Assembly: GCF_023150065.1 (NCBI RefSeq)
Contig: NZ_JAKLLN010000018.1
Coordinates: 45,665-109,664 of the forward strand
DNA: 64,000 nucleotides
Origin: Zoogloea sp.
Lineage (GTDB): Bacteria; Pseudomonadota; Gammaproteobacteria; Burkholderiales; Rhodocyclaceae
Reading direction: 5' to 3'
The notes beneath the pieces are model-generated. The model was not told the origin of the DNA, searched no databases, and saw only the letters and a list, made by a program, of their open reading frames with translations. Below, one piece after another: positions 28,783 through 38,319 of this stretch. How positions within the stretch are numbered: the stretch's first letter is position 1; every line of letters starts with the position of its first letter. The translations under genes and the position numbers were made by a program.

Positions 28783-30120
28783 TCAGCTGCCCGTGGCAGT
28801 TTCCGCGAGCGTGCGCAGGCGGCCGCGCACCAGGGCGATGTGCTCGCGCAGCGTATAGAGCTCGTTGCTGAAGGCCAGGGGCAGCTTGCGGTGGGTGGCG
28901 TGCTCTTCGATGCGGTCGAGTCGGGCGAGAAAACCGGCCACCTGGGCCGCAGAAGGGGGCGTGGGGTCGCGGTCGATCTCGGCTTCCAGGAACTTCAGCT
29001 CGCCATACCAGCGATACACCCGGGAGCGCATGCGCCAGTTGTAGAGCGCCGGCAGCACCCGGGAGAGGGGGATCACCACTGCGATCAGGGGCAGCAGCAT
29101 CACGAACAGGCGGTCGATCAGCACGGCCAGCCAGAAGGGCAGGTAGCGCTGCAGGAAAGGCGGGCCGCTCTCGTAGAAACGCTGGGCGGAGGGGTGCAGG
29201 GGCAGGGCATGGTCGAGGGGTTTCGGAAAGGCGTTGGCTGCCTGGAGCAGCCCCGGGGCACTGTGGATCTCCCGGGCGTGCTTGAGCAGCAGGGTGACGA
29301 TGGCGGGGTGGATGTCGGCCTTCACCACCAGATTGGCTGTGGCCGAGACCAGCTGGATGTCACGCGGGGGGTGATCGGTACGGATGTCGATGGCACCGCG
29401 GGGCAGGGTGACCTTGTCCAGATGCGGGAAGTGGCGCCCGTAACCGTCGGCCTGGGCAAAGTTGAGCAGCTTGATGCCCTCGGTATGGAGCAGGGCATTG
29501 ACCACCGGCGCCTGGGGCGCGCCCACCACGAAGAAGGCGTCCACCTCCCCGCGCTTGAGGGCGTCCACGGCGTCCATGCCGCCAATGGCGCGCAGATTGG
29601 GGTCATTGGTGACGAAGCCGTTGGCAGCGAGCAGCTGCAGGGCGAAGAGCTGCGCCCCGCTGCCGGGCAGGCCCACGGCGATGCGCCGCCCCCGGAGCTG
29701 GGCGACCCGGTCCAGGTCGGCATTGCCGCGGTGAAAGACCCACACGGGCTCCAGGTACATGCTGCCCAGGGTGGCGAGATCCTCCGATTCCGGTTCGTTG
29801 GCGATGCCGCCCTGGATGAAGCCCACGTCCACGCTGTCGTCGGTCTTCAGGCGGCGGAGGTTCTCGACGGCACCGGAGGAGGGGCGCAGCTCCACCTCGA
29901 TCCCGTCCTGGGCCAGCTTCTCCCGGTAACGTTCCCCGAAGTAGTGGTAGGCCCCGCCCGCTGCGCCGGTGCTCATGACGATCTTTTTCGGGGCCGCCGG
30001 GCGCACGAACTGCCAAGCCAGGGCGAAGGCGACAATGATCAGGACCAGCGCCGGCAGGGCCAGGATCAGCAGGTCGCGGCGGTTCGGGGCGTCGCTTGAA
30101 GTGCGGGTTGGACGGCGCAT
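28783..30120 (-). CDS. TAXI-family TRAP solute-binding protein with extra C-terminal membrane region
   Basis: 445 residues. An N-terminal membrane anchor or signal (about 15-38) precedes a TAXI domain (VMSTGAAGGAYHYFGERYREKL, GIEVELRPSSGAVENL, VGFIQGG, AVGLPGSGAQ). A C-terminal hydrophobic segment about 325-355 (FWLAVLIDRLFVMLLPLIAV) and a cytoplasmic helical tail follow. Classical TAXI proteins are free periplasmic receptors for TRAP transporters; this membrane-tethered form has no TRAP permease beside it and may be a sensor-like orphan. It is divergent from dusC. Confidence 0.88.
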   Translation of the reverse strand: MRRPTRTSSDAPNRRDLLILALPALVLIIVAFALAWQFVRPAAPKKIVMSTGAAGGAYHYFGERYREKLAQDGIEVELRPSSGAVENLRRLKTDDSVDVGFIQGGIANEPESEDLATLGSMYLEPVWVFHRGNADLDRVAQLRGRRIAVGLPGSGAQLFALQLLAANGFVTNDPNLRAIGGMDAVDALKRGEVDAFFVVGAPQAPVVNALLHTEGIKLLNFAQADGYGRHFPHLDKVTLPRGAIDIRTDHPPRDIQLVSATANLVVKADIHPAIVTLLLKHAREIHSAPGLLQAANAFPKPLDHALPLHPSAQRFYESGPPFLQRYLPFWLAVLIDRLFVMLLPLIAVVIPLSRVLPALYNWRMRSRVYRWYGELKFLEAEIDRDPTPPSAAQVAGFLARLDRIEEHATHRKLPLAFSNELYTLREHIALVRGRLRTLAETATGS

Positions 30121-30288
30121 GGCGCGGGAGTCTCCGGCGGATCCAGGGTGAATTCGGGGCGGTTGGGGGGCAGGGGGCAGATATTACCGCCGGGCATCCC
30201 GCTGCGGCGCAAAGTCCTTTGTTGCAGGGCCATACTGCGTTACATTGCGCGCCCGGCCAGGCCTTGAATGGAAAAGGTTTTTCCCCAC

Positions 30289-31263
30289 ATGACGCGCCTC
30301 ATCCTCGCTCCGATGGAAGGCCTTGCGGACGACGTGCTCCGCGAGGTGCTGACCCGCGTCGAGGCATACGACCATGCAGTGACCGAGTTCGTGCGGGTCT
30401 CCGGCACGGTGCTGCCCCTGCGGGCCTTCACCCGCCTGTCCCCCGAATTGCGCAACGGTAGCGCCACCTCCAGCGGCACGCGGGTGCGGGTGCAGCTGCT
30501 GGGCTCGGACCCGGCCTGCATGGCCGACAACGCCGCCCAGCTGGTGCGCCTGGCCCCTGCTGGCGTGGATCTGAACTTCGGCTGCCCGGCCCCCACCGTC
30601 AATCGGCACCGGGGCGGAGCGGCCCTGCTCGATGAGCCGGAGCTGCTGTACGCCATCGCCTGCGCCGTGCGCAAGGCCGTGCCCGCGCATCTTCCCTTCA
30701 CGGCCAAGATGCGCCTGGGCGTCACCGATACCGGGCGTGCCCTGGACTGCGGGCGTGCCCTGGCCGAGGGCGGGGTGGATGGCCTGGTGGTGCATGCCCG
30801 CACCAAGACCGACGGCTATCGCCCTCCGGCCCACTGGGAGTGGGTGGGGCGCATTGCCGATGTGGTGGCGGTGCCGGTGGTGGCCAACGGAGAGGTGTGG
30901 AACGAGGATGACTGGCGACGCTGCCGCGCAGTGAGCGGGGCAAGCGACGTGATGCTCGGCCGCGGCGCGGTGGCCGATCCCTTCCTGGCGCGGCGCATCC
31001 GTGCCGGCACTGGCGAGCCCCCCCGGCGGGACGCGGAGTGGGCCGAGCTGCAGCCCCTCATCGGCGAATTCTGGCGGCGGGTGCTGCTCAAGATGGAAGC
31101 GCGCCATGCACCCGGCCGCCTGAAGCAATGGCTCAACCTGCTGCGGCGCAATTTTGTCGCCGCCGAGCAGCTCTACCTGGCTGTGCGGCCGGAGCGGGAG
31201 GTGGAGCGGGTCAGCCAGGTGCTCGGCGCCCACGGCATACCGGTGCTCCGGGCGGCCGCGTAG
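30289..31263 (+). CDS. dusC: tRNA-dihydrouridine(16) synthase DusC
   Basis: 324 residues. FMN TIM-barrel enzyme that reduces uridine 16 in the tRNA D-loop. Motifs are LILAPMEGLADD at the start, VDLNFGCPAPTVN with the catalytic Cys, KMRLGVTD and GLVVHARTK. The DusC subfamily (not DusA or DusB) is suggested by APMEGL and the overall length. The start could be the ATG at 30268 (7 residues longer); I chose 30289 because the family begins right at this point and GGAAAAGG lies 10 nt upstream. Confidence 0.9.
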   Translation: MTRLILAPMEGLADDVLREVLTRVEAYDHAVTEFVRVSGTVLPLRAFTRLSPELRNGSATSSGTRVRVQLLGSDPACMADNAAQLVRLAPAGVDLNFGCPAPTVNRHRGGAALLDEPELLYAIACAVRKAVPAHLPFTAKMRLGVTDTGRALDCGRALAEGGVDGLVVHARTKTDGYRPPAHWEWVGRIADVVAVPVVANGEVWNEDDWRRCRAVSGASDVMLGRGAVADPFLARRIRAGTGEPPRRDAEWAELQPLIGEFWRRVLLKMEARHAPGRLKQWLNLLRRNFVAAEQLYLAVRPEREVERVSQVLGAHGIPVLRAAA

Positions 31264-31272
31264 AATTGCCGG

Positions 31273-31964
31273 ATGTACGCCAACTCCAAGATACCCGAGA
31301 GCGCCCAGCCGGGCGTTCATGAGCAGCTCAAGGCGCAGGTGGCCAAGCACGCCAGCTGTACGTTCCGCAAACCCTGTCTCGACTACAACAAGGCCGCCTT
31401 CGAGGCCAGCCTGGCCGGATGGGATGGCCATGCGCCCCTCATCCTCGACGCCGGCTGCGGGGTGGGGCACAGCACCATCCAGCTGGCCCGGGCGTTCCCC
31501 GACCACTGGGTCATCGGTGTCGATCAGTCGGAAGACCGCCTGAGCCGCAAGAAGCCCTATCCCGACGCCCTCATGCCGCGCAACATGGTTTTCGTGCGCG
31601 CCGACCTGGTGGACTACTGGCGCCTGATGGCCGAGGCCGGCATCCGCCTGGCCCGTCATTACATCCTCTACCCCAACCCGTGGCCGAAGATCGGCCACCT
31701 GGGGCGACGCTGGCATGCGCATCCGGTGTTTCCCTATGTGCCCCAGCTGGGCGGCCGCCTTGAGTGCCGCAGCAACTGGAACATCTACGTGGAAGAGTTT
31801 GCCCTGGCTTTGGGCTGGCTGACGGGGCGCACCGTCGAGACAGGCAGTTTCGAGGCGCCGTCGCCCCTCACCCCTTTCGAACGCAAATACCGGGATTCCG
31901 GCCAGACCCTTTACCGGTGTGTGGTGGAGCTCGACCCCCAAACGAACCTTGAGGAAACCCCCTG

Positions 31965-31965
<1 letters not shown>
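31273..31965 (+). CDS. TrmB-like SAM-dependent methyltransferase
   Basis: 230 residues. SAM motif I is [16 protein letters not shown], and the later [18 protein letters not shown] matches the TrmB motif (PDPWPKxRHxKRR) of tRNA guanine-N7 methyltransferases. It is divergent from canonical TrmB, so the tRNA target is likely but the position is an inference. It starts 9 bp after dusC, consistent with a tRNA-modification operon, and its stop overlaps the next start (TGATG). Confidence 0.82.
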
Positions 31966-32675
<710 letters not shown>

Positions 32676-32678
32676 TCC

Positions 32679-33011
32679 GTGGCTGACCCCTGCCTGAGTT
32701 GCGGCGCCTGCTGCGCCAGCTTCCGGGTGGACTTCCACGTCGCAGACCTGGAAACCACGCCCGGGGGCTGCGTGCCGGTGGCCCTGACCGTACCCGTCAC
32801 CGCCACCCTGGTGCGCATGCGCGGCACCGATGACGGCCCGCCGCGCTGCATCGCCCTGGCCGGGGAGGTCGGCCGGCAGGCGGCGTGCTCGATCTACGAG
32901 AATCGTCCCGGCCCGTGCCGGGACTTTGCACCCTTCGCAGCGCTGGGGATCGGCGATGAAGGCTGCGCCCGGGCCCGTCGTCGCCATGGCCTGATGCCGC
33001 TGGGGGAGTGA
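32679..33011 (+). CDS. YkgJ-family Cys-cluster protein
   Basis: 110 residues from a GTG start 3 nt after the previous stop. The Cys pattern CLSCGACCASF, CIAL, CSIYENRPGPCRDF and GCARAR fits the YkgJ/UPF0153 family, thought to coordinate zinc or an Fe-S cluster through about eight cysteines. Function is unknown. It is the last gene of the dusC operon. Confidence 0.88.
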   Translation: MADPCLSCGACCASFRVDFHVADLETTPGGCVPVALTVPVTATLVRMRGTDDGPPRCIALAGEVGRQAACSIYENRPGPCRDFAPFAALGIGDEGCARARRRHGLMPLGE

Positions 33012-33120
33012 CATAGTTCCGGCTGGCTCCGTTTCGCGACAGTTAGACACAAAATCTTGATGCCATTGTCAGTGCGAGGGGCTAGGCTGTACCTCCCCCA
33101 ACCAACACAAGGAGCACTTC

Positions 33121-33606
33121 ATGGGTTTGCTGAGTTTTGTGCGTGAAGCCGGAGAGAAGCTTTTCGGCCGCAAGGATGTGGAACAGGCCCAGGCCGTCAG
33201 TGCCCAGGACAAGCTCGCGGAGCTGAACCAGAAGGCCGCGGCCTCCATCACCGCCTACATCGCCGCCCAGGGTTTCGATACCAGCGGCCTGTCGGTGGCC
33301 TTTGACGGCGCCAGCAGCACGGTGTCGGTGGCGGGCGTGGTGGCCGATCAGGCAACCCGCGAGAAGGTGCTCCTGTGCTGCGGCAACGTGGATGGCGTGG
33401 AGCATGTGAACGACGGCCTCACCGTCACCAACCCCGAGCCCGAAGCCCAGTTCCATACCGTCGTGCGTGGCGACACCCTGTCGGCGATTGCCAAGACCTA
33501 CTACGGCAACGCCAATTCCTACATGAAGATCTTCGAGGCCAACAAGCCCATGCTGGGTCACCCGGACAAGATCTATCCGGGCCAGAAGCTGCGCATTCCT
33601 GCCTGA
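33121..33606 (+). CDS. kbp: BON-LysM protein, potassium-binding protein Kbp-like
   Basis: 161 residues. After a short N-terminal helix (MGLLSFVREAGEKLF) come a BON domain (about 38-100) and a C-terminal LysM domain (FHTVVRGDTLSAIAKTYYG to YPGQKLRIP). This is the architecture of E. coli YgaU/Kbp, a cytoplasmic K+-binding protein linked to osmotic response; no signal peptide is present, as in Kbp. It has its own upstream region of 109 bp with Shine-Dalgarno AAGGAGCAC. Confidence 0.9.
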   Translation: MGLLSFVREAGEKLFGRKDVEQAQAVSAQDKLAELNQKAAASITAYIAAQGFDTSGLSVAFDGASSTVSVAGVVADQATREKVLLCCGNVDGVEHVNDGLTVTNPEPEAQFHTVVRGDTLSAIAKTYYGNANSYMKIFEANKPMLGHPDKIYPGQKLRIPA

Positions 33607-33629
33607 TCGGTGTAGGCGCTTTCCGGATT

Positions 33630-33661
33630 GGCGGATGGTGTCGGCTCTGACACAATCCGCC
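33630..33661 (+). terminator. strong hairpin after kbp, poor U-tract
   Basis: A 13-bp stem with one mismatch (33630-33642 with 33649-33661), loop GGCTCT. No run of T follows, so it may protect a 3' end or end transcription weakly. Confidence 0.4.
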
Positions 33662-33701
33662 CTTCCCGCAGTATTACTGCAACATTCCGGAGCCCGTCAC
33701 C

Positions 33702-33920
33702 ATGACCATCCGTTTCCCCGTTGAAGGCGAATTCATCCAGCTCGATCAGCTCCTGAAGGCCGTAGGCCTGTGCGGATCGGGGGGTGAAGCCAAGCAGCGT
33801 GTGGCGGACGGGGATGTGCAGGTGGATGGGGAGATCGAGAACCGCAAGCGGGCCAAGCTGCGCCCGGGCCAGCGGGTCGATTTTGCCGGGGAAACCATCG
33901 AGCTTGTGGCCGAAGGCTGA
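33702..33920 (+). CDS. small S4-domain RNA-binding protein
   Basis: 72 residues that are nearly all S4 domain: FIQLDQLLKAVGLCGSGGEAKQRVADGDVQVDGE, then RKRAKLRPGQRVDF. This matches the YbcJ/YaaA-like stand-alone S4 proteins, thought to bind structured RNA or ribosomal particles. It is convergent with the GST gene, 12 bp apart. Confidence 0.9.
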   Translation: MTIRFPVEGEFIQLDQLLKAVGLCGSGGEAKQRVADGDVQVDGEIENRKRAKLRPGQRVDFAGETIELVAEG

Positions 33921-33932
33921 CCCCGGCAGCAC

Positions 33933-34541
33933 TCAGCGCTTCAGGCCTTCCGCTTCCAGTGCAGCCTGCACACTGGGCCGCGCCCCCACCCGTTCCTGGT
34001 AGGTACGCAGAGCGGGCCACGGGGACAGATCAACGCCCACCAGCCCGGCCCAGGACAGCACCGTAAACAAGTAGGCATCCGCCACCGAGAAATTCTCACC
34101 GATGAGGTAGGGCCGGCTTTCGAGCGCCTGGGCGGCAATCGTCAGGCGGCGGGTGAGGTTGGCCCGGGCGGCTTCCTTCGTGTCGTCAGATGCGGCGGGG
34201 TTGAAGAGGGGGCTGAAGTTCTTGTGCAGCTCGGTGCCGATGAAGTTCAGCCACTCCTGCACCCGTGCCCGCTCCAGGGTTCCACAGGGCGGAGCCAGAT
34301 GGCTTTGCGGCGCCTGGTCGGCCAGATACTGGACGATCGCCGGGCCCTCCGTAAGCACTTCGCCATTGCCGAGGTCCAGGGCCGGCACATAGCCCTTGGG
34401 GTTGATGGTGGTGTAGTCGACCCCCGATGCGGTCTGCCGGTTGCGCAGGTTAACCTTCTCGAGCGTGAAATCAAAACCGGCCTCCCGCAGCACGATATGC
34501 GGGGACAGGGAACATGCACCGGGCGAAAAATAGAGTTTCAT
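33933..34541 (-). CDS. glutathione S-transferase (GstA/beta-class-like)
   Basis: 202 residues, normal GST length. The start MKLYFSPGACSLSPHIVLRE and the cis-Pro/Glu motif NPKGYVPALDLGNGEVLTEGPAIVQYLAD are typical of bacterial beta-class GSTs that use a Cys (Cys10) near the N-terminus. It conjugates or reduces electrophiles and peroxides with glutathione. The start ATG at 34541 follows GGAGGAAGAAC; the longer frame upstream overlaps the YchJ gene. It is 22 bp downstream of the YchJ gene on the same strand. Confidence 0.92.
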   Translation of the reverse strand: MKLYFSPGACSLSPHIVLREAGFDFTLEKVNLRNRQTASGVDYTTINPKGYVPALDLGNGEVLTEGPAIVQYLADQAPQSHLAPPCGTLERARVQEWLNFIGTELHKNFSPLFNPAASDDTKEAARANLTRRLTIAAQALESRPYLIGENFSVADAYLFTVLSWAGLVGVDLSPWPALRTYQERVGARPSVQAALEAEGLKR

Positions 34542-34563
34542 CCTTGTTCTTCCTCCTTGGGGT

Positions 34564-34956
34564 TTACTTCGGGTGGATGTCGCCATCCGTATAGAGCCAG
34601 TGTCCGTCCTCCAGGGCGAAACGACTGGTTTCATGCAGCCGGTATGCCCGCCCGCCGATCTTGTAGCGTGCCACAAACTCGACCGTGGCGTGGGTGGCGT
34701 CGACGCTGCAGCAGGCCTTGATGGCAAGGCCCAGCCACTTTGTCGCCGCATCCTCGTCAAGGTTCAGTGATTCCGGTCGATGCGCCGGATGCCAGGTGGC
34801 CTGGAGGTAGTCCTCACGACCCTGCGTGTAGGCGGTGTAACGCGAGCGCATCAGGGCTTCGGCGGTGGGGGCCGGCAGTCCTTCGTCAAGGTAGCGGCCG
34901 CAGCAGCGGGTGTAGTCGGCGGAAGCGCCGCAGGGGCAGGGGCTGGGGGAGGACAT
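34564..34956 (-). CDS. YchJ-family protein (UPF0225) with SEC-C motif
   Basis: 130 residues. The N-terminal SEC-C zinc motif (SPCPCGASADYTRCCGRYL) and an NTF2-like domain (MRSRYTAYTQGREDYLQATWHP) are as in E. coli YchJ. The function is unknown; NTF2-like folds often bind small ligands. The start ATG at 34956 gives MSSPSPCPCG, the family N-terminus; the upstream open frame is not conserved-looking. Probably co-transcribed with the GST gene. Confidence 0.88.
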   Translation of the reverse strand: MSSPSPCPCGASADYTRCCGRYLDEGLPAPTAEALMRSRYTAYTQGREDYLQATWHPAHRPESLNLDEDAATKWLGLAIKACCSVDATHATVEFVARYKIGGRAYRLHETSRFALEDGHWLYTDGDIHPK

Positions 34957-35159
34957 CGTGGGGCAGGCGAGGCGAGGGGCGCCCATTTTCGGTCTTCCGG
35001 ATCGGTTCGGGCAAGCTGCAGGCCGATACCCCTTGAGAATCCGGGTGACTGGCCGATAAGTGTCGGGCAAGTCCCCGGCCTGTTGGCTGTGGATGCGCGT
35101 CGAATCACTCAATTTGCGGTCCGATGCCCGGAAGGTGCGGACCGGCCAAGGACGGAGCC

Positions 35160-37706
35160 ATGGGACTCAAGCACTGGATGGGCGGCATTCGCGGCAAGCT
35201 GATCGGGATCTTCGTGGTCATCAAGGTGGTTCCCTTGCTCCTCCTGGCCATACTGGCCTGGAGCATGGCCCAGAAGCTCGGCGAAACCGTAAGTGGCCAG
35301 GCCGGTGCGATGGCCGAGTCCATGCTTGCGACCATCAAGGAGGTGGGTGACGAGGCGACCGGTGATGCCATCAAGGCTCTTGATGACCGGGCCCGGGAGG
35401 GCATCGAGCGCCTGACCACTGATACGGCCCGGGCGGTCGCTTCCTTTCTTTATGATCGTGACTCGGATGTGCTCCAGGCCGCCCAGGTAGAGCCCGCGGA
35501 GGCGGCTTACAAGGCCTTTCTGCTGCATCGCACCCGCATGCTCTACCGCCACGGCGCCTGGAAGCTCTCGGAAGACCAGAAGCGCTGGGAGCCCGCCGCA
35601 CCGGAGGCCTGGGACGAGGCGCTGGCCGCCGACCCCGCGCAGGCCCAGGCCGACAACGCCAAGGCCTTCAGTGCCCGCCCGCCCGAGTATGTCGGCCACG
35701 GTGAAAAGCGGCCGCTGTTTATCGAGATGAGTTTTGTCGATCTGCAGGGGCGTGAGAAGGTGAAGGTCACCCAGGGTGATCTGACCTCACGCGAGCTGCG
35801 GGACGTGAGCCGCCCCGCGGAAACCTTCCTCAAGGCCGAGCGCTACTGGCCGGCCCTGCGCAAGCTGAAGCCCGGCGAGATCTACGTCTCGGAGGTCATC
35901 GGGGCGTACGTGGGCAGCCGGGTGATCGGCCCCTACCTGCCGGCCAGTGCCGAGAAGGCAGGGATAGAGTTCAAGCCGGAGGAGTCGGCCTATGCGGGCA
36001 CGGAAAACCCGGTCGGCAGGCCCTTCCGCGCCATTGTCCGCTGGGCCACGCCGGTAGTGCGCGGCGGGGCCGTGGTGGGCTACGTGACCCTGGCCCTGGA
36101 TCATGATCACATCCGCCAGTTCACCGACCGCATCAGCCCCACCGACACGCGCTACACCCCGATCAACGACGCCATCGTCGGCAATTACGCCTTCATGTGG
36201 GATCACCGCAGCCGGGCCATCTCCCATCCCCGTGACTACTTCATTCCCGGCTACGACCCGGCCACCGGCGATCCGGTGACCCCGTGGCTGGATCAGTCCC
36301 TTTACGAGGCATGGCAGGCATCGGGCAAGTCATCACGGGAGTTCCTCGAGACGGCGCCCGCCTTCGACAACCAGTCCCTCAAGAAAAAGCCCGCCGGCGC
36401 GCTGGTGAAAGCCGGTACGGTGGCCCTCGATTGCCGCTACCTCAACTTCTCGCCCCAGTGCGCGGGCTGGAACCAGCTTACCGAGAAGGGCGGCTCCGGC
36501 TCCTTTGTGATCTTTTTTTCCGGACTCTGGAAGCTGACCACCGCGGCGGCCATACCCTATTACACCGGTCAGTACGGTGAGTCCCGCCGGGGCTTCGGCT
36601 TCGTGACGATCGGCGCCAACGTGGATGACTTCCACCGGGCCGCCACCGAATCCGCAAAACGCATCGGCCTGACCATCGCCGAGCGGGACAAGACCTTCCA
36701 GGGGCAACGCGCGGGCCTGCTCGAGGCCATTGAACACAACCTGGCCCAGACCGCTGCGGCCCTGAGCCTGTCCACCATCCTGATGGTGGTGCTGGTGATC
36801 GTCGTGGCCATCTGGATGGCCCAGTTCATCACCCGCCGCATCACCAACATGATCCATGGCCTCGGCCGCTTCCAGGAGGGCGACCTGTCCCACCGGCTGG
36901 AGGTCAAGTCGGATGATGAGATGGGGCAGCTGGCACGCTCGTTCAACAGCATGGCCGACGAGGTTCAGCTGTCGTTCAAGCGCTCGGAGGAGGCGAGAGC
37001 CCGGGCCGAAGAGGCCAACAAGCTCAAGTCGGACTTCCTGGCCAACATGTCCCATGAGCTGCGCACACCGCTCAACGGCATCCTCGGCTATTCGGAACTG
37101 CTCCAGCTCGATCTGGCCGACCCCGAACAGCAGGAGTTTGCCGCCACGATCCACAGCTCGGGCCAGCACCTGCTGGACATCGTCAACGACCTGCTCGACC
37201 TGGCCAAGATCGAGGCCGGGCGGATCGAGCTGAAGTGGCAGGCCCAGGATGTGGCCAGCCTGGCAACCGAGATCGTCAATACCCATCGTGCCCACGCCCT
37301 GGCCAAAGGATTGACCCTGGAGCTGACGATGGCGGAGGGGATTCCCGCCAGCATCGACATGGATGTGCAGCGGGTGCGCCAGATTCTCAACAATCTCTTG
37401 AACAACGCGATCAAGTTCACTGACAATGGTGGGATTGGCGTAAATGTCCGGCAGGAAGGCAACCGGCTGGCTTTCGCCGTGTCAGACAGCGGGCGGGGGA
37501 TTCCCGCCGAGGCGCATGAGCACATTTTCGAGAAATTCCGTCAATTGGACCAATTCGTGACCCGAGAGCAGGGAGGCACCGGCCTTGGTCTGGCCCTTGC
37601 CAGGGAACTCGCTCACATGCTGTCTGGCGATCTGATCGTCGAGTCCCGCGTGGGCGAAGGCTCAACCTTCACCCTTTTCCTCCCGGTTGATGGGCAACCT
37701 AGTTGA
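35160..37706 (+). CDS. membrane hybrid-less sensor histidine kinase, Cache-type
   Basis: 848 residues. TM1 about 12-34, a large periplasmic region about 35-530 with a Cache-like fold (EIYVSEVIGAYVGSRVIGPY, PFRAIVRWATPVVRGGAVVGYVTLALDHDHI), TM2 about 540-560 and HAMP (FITRRITNMIHGLGRFQEGDLSHRLE). HisKA follows with His632 (FLANMSHELRTPLNG), then HATPase_c (N box NNLLNNAIKFTDNG, G1 DSGRGIP, G2 GGTGLGLAL). No receiver is attached; a separate receiver lies 19 bp downstream. The start is the ATG at 35160 after GGACGGAGCC. The ligand is unknown. Confidence 0.93.
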   Translation: MGLKHWMGGIRGKLIGIFVVIKVVPLLLLAILAWSMAQKLGETVSGQAGAMAESMLATIKEVGDEATGDAIKALDDRAREGIERLTTDTARAVASFLYDRDSDVLQAAQVEPAEAAYKAFLLHRTRMLYRHGAWKLSEDQKRWEPAAPEAWDEALAADPAQAQADNAKAFSARPPEYVGHGEKRPLFIEMSFVDLQGREKVKVTQGDLTSRELRDVSRPAETFLKAERYWPALRKLKPGEIYVSEVIGAYVGSRVIGPYLPASAEKAGIEFKPEESAYAGTENPVGRPFRAIVRWATPVVRGGAVVGYVTLALDHDHIRQFTDRISPTDTRYTPINDAIVGNYAFMWDHRSRAISHPRDYFIPGYDPATGDPVTPWLDQSLYEAWQASGKSSREFLETAPAFDNQSLKKKPAGALVKAGTVALDCRYLNFSPQCAGWNQLTEKGGSGSFVIFFSGLWKLTTAAAIPYYTGQYGESRRGFGFVTIGANVDDFHRAATESAKRIGLTIAERDKTFQGQRAGLLEAIEHNLAQTAAALSLSTILMVVLVIVVAIWMAQFITRRITNMIHGLGRFQEGDLSHRLEVKSDDEMGQLARSFNSMADEVQLSFKRSEEARARAEEANKLKSDFLANMSHELRTPLNGILGYSELLQLDLADPEQQEFAATIHSSGQHLLDIVNDLLDLAKIEAGRIELKWQAQDVASLATEIVNTHRAHALAKGLTLELTMAEGIPASIDMDVQRVRQILNNLLNNAIKFTDNGGIGVNVRQEGNRLAFAVSDSGRGIPAEAHEHIFEKFRQLDQFVTREQGGTGLGLALARELAHMLSGDLIVESRVGEGSTFTLFLPVDGQPS

Positions 37707-37725
37707 AACATCAGACTTCCATTCC

Positions 37726-38112
37726 ATGAGCGACTCCTCTGCAGTTAAAAAACGGGTGCTCGTCGTTGACGACAACGCCATCAACCGTCGCCTGGCCGTC
37801 GCCTTCGTGACCCGGCTGGGCATGAGCTCGGAAGAGGCCGAGGACGGCCCGACCGCCCTGGCCCGACTGTCCGCCGAGCGTTTCGACATCGTCCTGCTCG
37901 ACATCAGCATGCCCGGCATGTCCGGCGAGGAAGTGCTCGCCCGGCTGCGGGCGGACGTCAAGTTCAATGGCCTGCGTGTCATCGCCTATACTGCCCATGC
38001 ACTTCCCGAAGAAAAGCAGAGCCTCGTCGAGGCCGGCTTCGACGATCTCCTGATCAAGCCGATCAATCTGAAGGCTGTCGAAAGCGTGCTGGCCGACTAC
38101 CTCAAGTCCTGA
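37726..38112 (+). CDS. single-domain response regulator (CheY-like receiver)
   Basis: 128 residues, only a receiver domain: VLVVDDNAINRRLAV, phospho-Asp in DIVLLDISMPGMSG, and Lys in LLIKPINLKA. Without an output domain it must act through protein contacts or as a phosphate shuttle. It lies 19 bp after the kinase gene and is probably its partner. The start ATG at 37726 is preferred over an upstream in-frame ATG at 37687 that overlaps the kinase. Confidence 0.92.
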   Translation: MSDSSAVKKRVLVVDDNAINRRLAVAFVTRLGMSSEEAEDGPTALARLSAERFDIVLLDISMPGMSGEEVLARLRADVKFNGLRVIAYTAHALPEEKQSLVEAGFDDLLIKPINLKAVESVLADYLKS

Positions 38113-38144
38113 GGGGCGGGGGACGTCGGGTTTGCGGGATTTAT

Positions 38145-38186
38145 GGATTGTGCAGGCGCACAATCCGCACAGAAATAAAATATAAT
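38145..38186 (+). promoter_or_regulatory. acnB promoter with an overlapping perfect palindrome
   Basis: A perfect TATAAT (38181-38186) in an AT-rich stretch is preceded by a perfect 9-bp inverted repeat GGATTGTGC-AGGC-GCACAATCC (38145-38166) that covers the -35 region. There is no good -35 hexamer, which fits an activator- or repressor-controlled promoter. The leader to acnB would be about 125 nt. Confidence 0.6.
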
Positions 38187-38319
38187 ATATATAAGACTTG
38201 GCGCTGCCACATCAGAACAAGGTGCCAGTCCATTCGGGAGAGGCGCTCCGGGCCCGGAACGGCCGGTCGCGCACGTCAGCTAACCTGTCATGTAACCACC
38301 GTCTAGGAAGGATCTACCC

